From: Alphaproteobacteria bacterium
GTDB taxonomy: Bacteria > Pseudomonadota > Alphaproteobacteria > Rhodobacterales > Rhodobacteraceae
NCBI GenBank assembly: GCA_030426685.1
Contig: JAUHYC010000001.1
Location: 153,955 to 217,954 of the forward strand
Length of the DNA stretch: 64,000 bases
Direction: 5' to 3'
The notes beneath the pieces are model-generated. The model saw only the letters and a program-made list of their open reading frames with translations, ran no database searches and was not told where the DNA came from. A program made the translations under genes and the position numbers. Below, in pieces: positions 57,389 to 64,000 of the stretch (position 1 is its first letter; each line of letters opens with the position of its first letter).

Positions 57389-58303
57389 ATGCAGACCCGC
57401 CGCATCAGATGGCATATTGCTGTGTTCCTCGCGCCAGCAGTGCTAGTCTACACAGCCGTCATGATCTTTCCCTTGTTCAACACGCTGCGCCTCGCACTGT
57501 TCACCGAGGTGGATCAGTCTCGAATCTATGTTGGTCTGCAGAATTTCCGTACCTTGTTCTTCGATCCAATCTGGTCCGAGCAGTTCTGGAATGCACTGGG
57601 CAACAACTTTTGGTTCTTTCTTGTCCACATGCTGGTGCAGAACCCCATCGGCGTTGCCTTGGCTGCGATCCTGTCGCACCCGCGCCTGCGCTTCGCCGCA
57701 CTCTATCGGTCCGCGATCTTCATCCCTACGATCCTGAGTTTCGTGATCGTCGGCTTCGCCTGGAAACTGATCCTATCTCCGCTTTGGGGCATCGCGCCAT
57801 CGATGCTGGACGCAATCGGGCTGAAATCCTTGTTCGCCCCTTGGCTGGGCAAGGAAGAATACGCGCTGACAACTCTCGCGCTGGTTTCGGTCTGGCAATT
57901 CGTCGGCATCCCGATGATGCTTATCTACGCCGCCCTACTGTCGATCCCCGAAGAGATTCTTGAAGCCGGAGAGATCGACGGCATCACCGGCGCTTCGGCG
58001 TTCTGGAAGATCAAGCTACCGCTGATCCTGCCTTCGATCGGAATCATCTCGATCCTGACATTTGTGGGCAATTTCAACGCGTTCGACCTGATTTATGTGT
58101 CCCAAGGTGCGCTGGCAGGGCCGGATTTCTCAACCGATATTCTGGGCACATTCATGTACCGCACCTTCTTCGGCTTCCAGTTGCAATTGGGTGATCCGCA
58201 TATGGGGTCGGCCATCGCCGGGGCCATGTTCGCGATCATCCTCGTGGGGGTCTGCATCTATCTCTTCGGCATCCAGACCCGGATGCGCCGGTATCAGCTG
58301 TGA
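57389..58303 (+). CDS. carbohydrate ABC transporter permease (MalF-type)
   Basis: Permease with EAGEIDGITGASAFWKIKLPLILPSIG (EAA loop). Confidence 0.92.
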   Translation: MQTRRIRWHIAVFLAPAVLVYTAVMIFPLFNTLRLALFTEVDQSRIYVGLQNFRTLFFDPIWSEQFWNALGNNFWFFLVHMLVQNPIGVALAAILSHPRLRFAALYRSAIFIPTILSFVIVGFAWKLILSPLWGIAPSMLDAIGLKSLFAPWLGKEEYALTTLALVSVWQFVGIPMMLIYAALLSIPEEILEAGEIDGITGASAFWKIKLPLILPSIGIISILTFVGNFNAFDLIYVSQGALAGPDFSTDILGTFMYRTFFGFQLQLGDPHMGSAIAGAMFAIILVGVCIYLFGIQTRMRRYQL

Positions 58304-58313
58304 GGGCCCAGCG

Positions 58314-59153
58314 ATGAACAAAGCACGCTCAAACCCGCTCAACACCGCTGCGATGCACGGGGCGCTGATCCTCTACACATTGATCGCCCTCTTCCCGGTC
58401 TTTGTGATCATCATCAACAGCTTCAAAACCCGCCGCGCCATCTTTCGCGAGCCGCTGGCTCTGCCTGACGCCGAGAGCTTTTCGCTGATCGGTTACCAAA
58501 CGGTGATGAAGCAGGGCGATTTCTTCCTCTACTTCCAGAATTCCCTGATAGTCACCGTCGTGTCTCTGGCCTTTGTCCTGCTGTTTGGCGCCATGGCAGC
58601 CTTCGCGTTGAGCGAATACAAGTTCAAAGGCAACACTCTGATGGGCCTCTATCTGGCGCTTGGGATCATGATCCCGATCCGCATCGGCACTGTGGCTATT
58701 CTTGAGATGATGGTGGCCACAGGGTTGGTCAATACGCTCTGGGCGCTGATCCTCGTCTACACGGCGCAGGGGTTGCCGCTGGCCGTGTTCATCCTGTCCG
58801 AGTTCATGCGGCAGGTCTCGGACGATCTGAAAAATGCAGGCCGCGTTGATGGCTTGTCGGAATACACCATCTTCTTCCGGCTGGTTTTGCCCCTCGTCCG
58901 CCCCGCCATGGCAACTGTGGCCGTATTCAATATGATCCCCATCTGGAACGACCTCTGGTTCCCGCTGATCCTTGCCCCGGCTGAGGAAACCAAAACGCTG
59001 ACGCTGGGCAGCCAGGTCTTCATCGGCCAGTTTGTCACCGATTGGAACGCGGTTCTATCGGCGCTCAGCATGGCGATCCTACCGGTGCTGGTGCTTTACG
59101 TCATCTTCTCGCGCCAACTGATCCGTGGCATTACGTCCGGAGCCGTCAAATGA
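58314..59153 (+). CDS. carbohydrate ABC transporter permease (MalG-type)
   Basis: NAGRVDGLSEYTIFFRLVLPLVRPAMATVAVF (EAA loop). Start refined to MNKARSN. Confidence 0.92.
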   Translation: MNKARSNPLNTAAMHGALILYTLIALFPVFVIIINSFKTRRAIFREPLALPDAESFSLIGYQTVMKQGDFFLYFQNSLIVTVVSLAFVLLFGAMAAFALSEYKFKGNTLMGLYLALGIMIPIRIGTVAILEMMVATGLVNTLWALILVYTAQGLPLAVFILSEFMRQVSDDLKNAGRVDGLSEYTIFFRLVLPLVRPAMATVAVFNMIPIWNDLWFPLILAPAEETKTLTLGSQVFIGQFVTDWNAVLSALSMAILPVLVLYVIFSRQLIRGITSGAVK

Positions 59154-60184
59154 CCCGGGTTTTGATCGCAGGTCTTGGCAATATGGGCCTCAGCCACGCG
59201 CTGGCCCATCACCACCACCCAGGCGCGGAGATCGTTGGGCTGGTCAACCGCTCTGGTCGGGTGGACCATCCCGATCTGTCAGGCTATCCGGCTTTTTCGG
59301 ACTTCCATGCAGCGCAGGTAAAGACGAACCCGGATCTGGTGGTCATCGCCACCTATTCCGACAGCCATGCCGATTTCGCCTGCGCGGCGATGGAGGCAGG
59401 CGCCCATGTCTTCGTCGAGAAACCACTGGCAACCACCGTCGCCGACGCCAAACGCGTCGTCGCGAAAGCCATTGAGACCAACCGCAAGCTGGTGATCGGT
59501 TATATCCTGCGCCACCACCCCTCATGGATGCGCCTGATTTCTGAGGCACGCGACCTAGGCGGGCCATATGTGTTCCGCCTGAACCTCAACCAGCAAAGCA
59601 GCGGGGCTGAGTGGGAGACGCACAAGGCTCTGATGCAAACCACCTCCCCTATCGTCGACTGCGGCGTGCATTATGTCGACGTAATGTGCCAGATCACCGA
59701 CTCCGACCCAGTGCGCGTGCATGGCATGGGCCTGCGCCTGAGCGATGAGATCGCCGAGGACATGTACAACTACGGCCAGTTTCAGGTGATCTTCGAGGAT
59801 GGCTCGGTCGGCTGGTACGAGGCCGGCTGGGGGCCGATGATGTCGGAAACAGCGTTCTTCGTGAAAGATATCGTGTCGCCCAACGGATCAGTCTCGATTA
59901 CAGACGGTAACAAGGGTGCGTCCGCAAATATCGACGGCCACACCAAGGTCGGAGGCCTTCTGGTTCATCGCCCCGAAGGTGACCAGCAGATCGACATGCC
60001 CCATGAACCCGGCCATCAGGAACTCTGCGATGCCGAGCAGGCCTACATGCTGCGCGCCATCGCTGAAGATATCGACCTGACCCGCCACATGAACGACGCC
60101 GTGCAATCGCTGGCTATATGTCTGGCCGCAGATGAGAGCATCCGCACCGGCCAACCCATTTCGCTGAAAGAGGCAAAGCAATGA
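59150..60184 (+). CDS. Gfo/Idh/MocA family oxidoreductase
   Basis: TRVLIAGLGNMGLSHALAHHH, VFVEKPLATTVADAKRVV. Overlaps the permease stop by 4 nt. Confidence 0.9.
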   Translation: MTRVLIAGLGNMGLSHALAHHHHPGAEIVGLVNRSGRVDHPDLSGYPAFSDFHAAQVKTNPDLVVIATYSDSHADFACAAMEAGAHVFVEKPLATTVADAKRVVAKAIETNRKLVIGYILRHHPSWMRLISEARDLGGPYVFRLNLNQQSSGAEWETHKALMQTTSPIVDCGVHYVDVMCQITDSDPVRVHGMGLRLSDEIAEDMYNYGQFQVIFEDGSVGWYEAGWGPMMSETAFFVKDIVSPNGSVSITDGNKGASANIDGHTKVGGLLVHRPEGDQQIDMPHEPGHQELCDAEQAYMLRAIAEDIDLTRHMNDAVQSLAICLAADESIRTGQPISLKEAKQ

Positions 60185-61176
60185 CCGCCCTGACGCTTAC
60201 GAACGTGAACAAATCCTTCGGTACAGTCGAAGTTCTCAAAGATATCAACATCGAAGTCGAGGACGGTGAGTTCGTCGTTTTCGTCGGCCCCTCGGGCTGC
60301 GGAAAATCCACCCTTCTACGCGTGATCGCCGGGCTTGAGGATGTGACATCGGGCGAAGTCCGCATCGGCGGTGAGCTGATGAACCTCACCCCGCCCTCCA
60401 AACGCGGCATCGCGATGGTGTTTCAAAGCTATGCGCTCTACCCGCACCTGAACGTACGCAAAAACATGTCGCTGGCGCTCAAACAGGAAGGCCAGAGCAA
60501 GCAGGTCATCGAGGAACGCGTGGCCAAGGCCAGCAAGATGCTGAACCTCGAACCTTACCTCGACCGCTACCCGTCCGAACTGTCCGGTGGCCAACGTCAG
60601 CGCGTGGCCATCGGGCGTGCCATCGTGCGTGAACCCAAACTGTTTCTATTCGACGAGCCTTTGTCCAATCTGGACGCCGCGCTGCGCATGAACACCCGGC
60701 TGGAGATAGCGAACCTGCATCAACAGCTCGATGCCTCCATGATTTACGTCACCCACGACCAGACCGAAGCAATGACGCTTGCCGACAAGATTGTCGTCCT
60801 GCGCGACGGTCGGGTCGAACAGGTCGGCAGCCCGATGGAGCTTTACAACAACCCAGCCAATCAGTTTGTGGCCGGTTTCCTTGGGGCACCGTCAATGAAT
60901 TTCTTTCCAGCCAGCCTGTTGGGCGATAGTGGAGATACAACCATGGGCGTGCGGCCCGAAGACCTGTTTTTGTCGGATGACGGCCCGATCGCTGCAAATG
61001 TCACCCATGTCGAACATCTGGGTGGTGACACCAATGTGATCGCGATGATGCAAGATCACCAAATCACGGCACGCCTGTTCGGTCAGCACCAGGTTGACGC
61101 AGGCCAAGCGGTCCGCTTCGACTATACCCCCGATCGCACCTATCGCTTTGATTCGCAGGGCACACGCCTGAGCTGA
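60181..61176 (+). CDS. carbohydrate ABC transporter ATP-binding protein (UgpC/MsmX type)
   Basis: GPSGCGKSTLLRVIAGLE, LSGGQRQRVAIGRAIVREPKLFLFDEPLSNLDAALR, MGVRPEDL. Confidence 0.94.
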   Translation: MTALTLTNVNKSFGTVEVLKDINIEVEDGEFVVFVGPSGCGKSTLLRVIAGLEDVTSGEVRIGGELMNLTPPSKRGIAMVFQSYALYPHLNVRKNMSLALKQEGQSKQVIEERVAKASKMLNLEPYLDRYPSELSGGQRQRVAIGRAIVREPKLFLFDEPLSNLDAALRMNTRLEIANLHQQLDASMIYVTHDQTEAMTLADKIVVLRDGRVEQVGSPMELYNNPANQFVAGFLGAPSMNFFPASLLGDSGDTTMGVRPEDLFLSDDGPIAANVTHVEHLGGDTNVIAMMQDHQITARLFGQHQVDAGQAVRFDYTPDRTYRFDSQGTRLS

Positions 61177-61204
61177 GGCAAAACACACATCAATATCAGG
61201 ATGT

Positions 61205-61291
61205 TGGTGCGGTCGAGAAGACTCGAACTTCCACGGGTGTTACCCCACAGCGACCTCAACGCTGCGCGTCTACCAATTCCGCCACGACCGC
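61205..61291 (-). tRNA. tRNA-Leu, anticodon GAG, CCA encoded
   Basis: Reverse complement GCGGTCGTGGCGGAATTGGTAGACGCGCAGCGTTGAGGTCGCTGTGGGGTAACACCCGTGGAAGTTCGAGTCTTCTCGACCGCACCA folds as a class II tRNA. Anticodon loop TTGAGGT. Confidence 0.95.
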
Positions 61292-61423
61292 ACTGCCAGT
61301 GACTTGGTAGAGGCGCGTATAGACGCAGAACCGCGCGATGTGAAGAGGCAAAAGTGTTGCTGATTGAATTCGCATTACCAGTGCATATCTAAGCGCTGCA
61401 TTTCAGAAAATCCGGACCAGCCC

Positions 61424-62083
61424 ATGCCCTCGCCCGATCCCCACCCTACCGTACAGATCGATGTCGTCTCAGATGTGGTCTGTCCGTGGTGCATCGTAGG
61501 CTTTCGCCAACTCGACGCGGCCCTGAAGCAGGAGAATGTACTCGCACGTCTGCGCTGGCATCCGTTCGAACTGAACCCTGCCATGGGACCGGACGGGCAA
61601 AATTTGCGCGAACATATCATGGAAAAATATGGCGCCACGGTAGAGCAAAGCCAGCAAACACGCGACCAGTTGGCCGCGTTGGGGGCTGAACTTGGTTTTA
61701 CTTTCAATTTCAACGACGACAGCCGGATCGTGAACACCTTTGCAGCGCATCAGTTGCTGGATTGGGCGGAAACGCGCGGGCGCCAGCACCCTCTCAAGCT
61801 TGCCTTGTTTGAAGCCTATTTTACCCAGCAGCGTGATATCTCGAACCCTGAGGTCTTGTTGAACGCCGTTCAAGAGGCCGGGCTGGATCCGACCGAAGCG
61901 CGAGTTGCGCTGGACTCGGGCGTGCATGCCATACCCGTGCGTGAGAAACAGCAGTTCTGGACCAACCGGGGCATATCGGGCGTTCCATCCATGGTGTTCG
62001 GCGGAAAATACCTGCTGACCGGCGCACAAGGCATCCCGGCCTATGCCCAGGTCCTGCAACGTTGCCTGGCCGAGGCCGCCTGA
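61424..62083 (+). CDS. DsbA-family (FrnE-like) oxidoreductase
   Basis: VDVVSDVVCPWCIVGFRQL-like CPWC motif, GISGVPSMVFGGKYLLTGAQ. Confidence 0.9.
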   Translation: MPSPDPHPTVQIDVVSDVVCPWCIVGFRQLDAALKQENVLARLRWHPFELNPAMGPDGQNLREHIMEKYGATVEQSQQTRDQLAALGAELGFTFNFNDDSRIVNTFAAHQLLDWAETRGRQHPLKLALFEAYFTQQRDISNPEVLLNAVQEAGLDPTEARVALDSGVHAIPVREKQQFWTNRGISGVPSMVFGGKYLLTGAQGIPAYAQVLQRCLAEAA

Positions 62084-62122
62084 CCCCTTTCCCCTGCCCG
62101 GCAGACGGTCTAAGGATTCCCC

Positions 62123-62791
62123 ATGGAATGGAAGACAACCGACGGGCTGGTCGACTACGACACCGCCACGAACTTTATGGAGGCGCGTGTTGCAGCGATT
62201 GCGGCAGGCGAGGCCGATGAATGTATCTGGCTGCTGGAACACCCGCCGCTCTATACCGCTGGCACGTCGGCCAGACGCGAAGACCTGACTGACCCTGATC
62301 GCTTTCCTGTCTATGAAAGCAAACGAGGAGGTCAGTACACCTATCACGGTCCGGGTCAGCGGGTGGTGTATGTCATGCTGGATGTGGGCAAGCGCGGGCG
62401 TGATGTGCGCCGCTTTGTGCAGCAACTTGAGGAATGGGTGATCGCCGCTTTGGCTGAGTTCAATGTCACCGGCGAAATCCGCGATGGCCGTGTCGGCGTC
62501 TGGGTACAGCGCAATGACAAGCCTCTGACTGTCACAGGCGAGACAGCGGAAGACAAGATTGCAGCCATCGGTATTCGCCTGCGCAAATGGATCAGCTTTC
62601 ATGGTATTTCGATCAATGTCGAACCCGATCTGACTCATTTCACCGGCATAGTGCCTTGCGGCATTCAAGAGCATGGGGTGACGTCGCTGGTGGATCTGGG
62701 GCTGCCAATTACGATGGCAGATGTGGATGTGGCGCTGAAAAAGACATTTGAAGAGGTCTTCGGCAGACAATCTGCGCACCCGGTCGGGTAG
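62123..62791 (+). CDS. lipB: lipoyl(octanoyl) transferase
   Basis: [58 protein letters not shown]. Confidence 0.95.
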   Translation: MEWKTTDGLVDYDTATNFMEARVAAIAAGEADECIWLLEHPPLYTAGTSARREDLTDPDRFPVYESKRGGQYTYHGPGQRVVYVMLDVGKRGRDVRRFVQQLEEWVIAALAEFNVTGEIRDGRVGVWVQRNDKPLTVTGETAEDKIAAIGIRLRKWISFHGISINVEPDLTHFTGIVPCGIQEHGVTSLVDLGLPITMADVDVALKKTFEEVFGRQSAHPVG

Positions 62792-63045
62792 CTCCGGCAT
62801 TCGAATCGGTTAGCGCCCAAAGCCAGACAACAATCCCCAAAATTGATGCGTTCTGTTTCGCCGACAACCCACGCGTTTCCCAAGAATGGCCTCAAATCGC
62901 ATCAAATTCAGAGTTTCTTCACACCAGCTCCTTACAAATGCCATCCAACCACGTAGTATGTAATGGCCGTTCAAGAGTGAGTGGTGTGTTAACCGGTGAT
63001 CGCAGGGCTGCCCCGCGAAATCCGAGAAGTGTTTGGTTACGAGTC

Positions 63046-63074
63046 TGCCGTTCCGACCCCATATCGGAACGGCA
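63046..63074 (+). terminator. orphan perfect hairpin, plus-strand terminator-like
   Basis: TGCCGTTCCGA-CCCCATA-TCGGAACGGCA followed by ATTCTCGTTTTA; no annotated + gene ends within 250 bp. Confidence 0.55.
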
Positions 63075-63103
63075 ATTCTCGTTTTAGGGGCCCACTAATC
63101 CTG

Positions 63104-64000
63104 CTAATGCCCAAATCGGGACGACCCGATACAGGCGCGCGCGCTTGCTTCGATCTCAAGCGTGACTTGGTCCAGGCCAAACTGTCGGCTCAGAACCCGC
63201 TTAACCTCAACACGAATATCTTCAGCGCGGTCCCACGCATCCGACTTGATCACGAGATGGGCGGTCAGGGCCGCCTCACGCTCCTGCATGCTCCAAAGGT
63301 GAATGTGGTGGACACTCGCAACGCCAGAAGTGCCCTCGATGGCTGAGGCGACCTCTTCGGGGTCCAGTTGGGGTGGCGCGCCCAGCATCAACACGCGCAC
63401 GGTTTCACCAATCTCGGATTTGACGTGCCACAGAATATAGACCGAGATCATGATGGTGACTGCGGGATCAACCCATGTCCAATCGAACAAGATGACAGCC
63501 GTTCCGGCGATGATCACGGCGATCGAACCCAGGGCATCGGCGACATTGTGTAGGAACGCGGCCCGAATATTCATGCTGTCCTTGGCCATGGTGTAGGTGA
63601 GGGCAGCGGTGATCAGGTCAACCACCAAAGCGATCCCGGCGATCCAAACGACGATCCAGCCATTGACCGGCTCGGGCTCGAAGAACCGCATCACACCTTC
63701 GTACATCAGATAGACAGCAAGAACGACCAGCGTCGTGTAGTTGACCAGAGCCGCAATGACTTCGGCGCGGCCATAGCCAAAGCTCATCCGCGGGTCAGAA
63801 GGCCGGCGGGCGATCTTGCGGGCGAAAAAGGCGATGACCAGCGCAATTGCATCCGACAGGTTGTGCAGGGCATCTGCGATCAGGGCCAGCGAACCGGACA
63901 GTACCCCTCCCACGATCTGTGCCAATGTCAGAGAAATGTTGACCGCGATGGCCCATGCGACTCGGGCGTCTCCGGCCTGCGGATCGATATGAGAATGTCT
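63104..64000 (-). CDS. cation diffusion facilitator family transporter, 5'-truncated at the window edge
   Basis: ALIADALHNLSDAIALVIAFFARKIARRPSDPRMSFGYGRAEVIAALVN. Reading frame stays open to 64000 (RHSHIDPQAGDARVAWAIAVNISLT). Confidence 0.9.
   Translation of the reverse strand, partial: RHSHIDPQAGDARVAWAIAVNISLTLAQIVGGVLSGSLALIADALHNLSDAIALVIAFFARKIARRPSDPRMSFGYGRAEVIAALVNYTTLVVLAVYLMYEGVMRFFEPEPVNGWIVVWIAGIALVVDLITAALTYTMAKDSMNIRAAFLHNVADALGSIAVIIAGTAVILFDWTWVDPAVTIMISVYILWHVKSEIGETVRVLMLGAPPQLDPEEVASAIEGTSGVASVHHIHLWSMQEREAALTAHLVIKSDAWDRAEDIRVEVKRVLSRQFGLDQVTLEIEASARACIGSSRFGH

Noticed and set aside
1-64000. CRISPR arrays, transposons, prophage or integron structures
   Set aside because: No regularly spaced direct repeats, transposase/integrase or phage ORFs seen by eye.

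Overview
This 64 kb window looks like ordinary chromosome from an alphaproteobacterium, most likely the Roseobacter group/Rhodobacteraceae. That assignment is an inference from gene content and composition. I found no phage, transposase, integrase or CRISPR. Main blocks: (1) bp 1-11920, a membrane-bound, Tat-exported, Cys-type formate dehydrogenase (FDH) locus: cytochrome c, multi-cluster ferredoxin, DUF3305/DUF3306, TorD-like chaperone, Tat mini-protein, FdhA/B/C, periplasmic WD40-cytochrome c fusion, an unlisted 41-aa membrane peptide, and an HTH/PBP-like regulator. It abuts a TupBCA-type tungstate ABC operon (11960-14235). (2) bp 14394-25055, a reductive pyrimidine degradation and uptake regulon: NMT1-type ABC transporter, GNAT, dihydropyrimidinase, ureidopropionase-type amidase, RutR, PreA, PreT. 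A perfect RutR-type palindrome and two degenerate ones are present. (3) bp 25215-50000, mostly housekeeping: cupin, MetY, HppD/Lrp, CPA2 antiporter, CobT/CobS, ion channel, CarD, FdxA, S4 protein, SUV3-like helicase, PepF, RpoH. It includes an unusual orphan protein that looks like a fusion of GspL/PilM-like and GspC/PilP-like domains. (4) bp 51192-61176, a divergent amino-sugar/peptidoglycan sugar cluster: NagA, SIS deaminase, GntR, BadF-type kinase // MurQ, ABC transporter, Gfo/Idh. (5) tRNA-Leu(GAG), DsbA/FrnE-like, LipB and a truncated CDF transporter. The observations I rate highest are the FDH accessory set (WD40-cytochrome c, 41-aa peptide, tungstate uptake and putative sensor), the GspL/PilP-like fusion, the MurK-MurQ-NagA-NagB-II pathway with an unexplained oxidoreductase, candidate sRNAs/attenuators near carD and cdf, and a sigma-32-type promoter in front of rpoH. 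All family calls are by eye; no database search was run.
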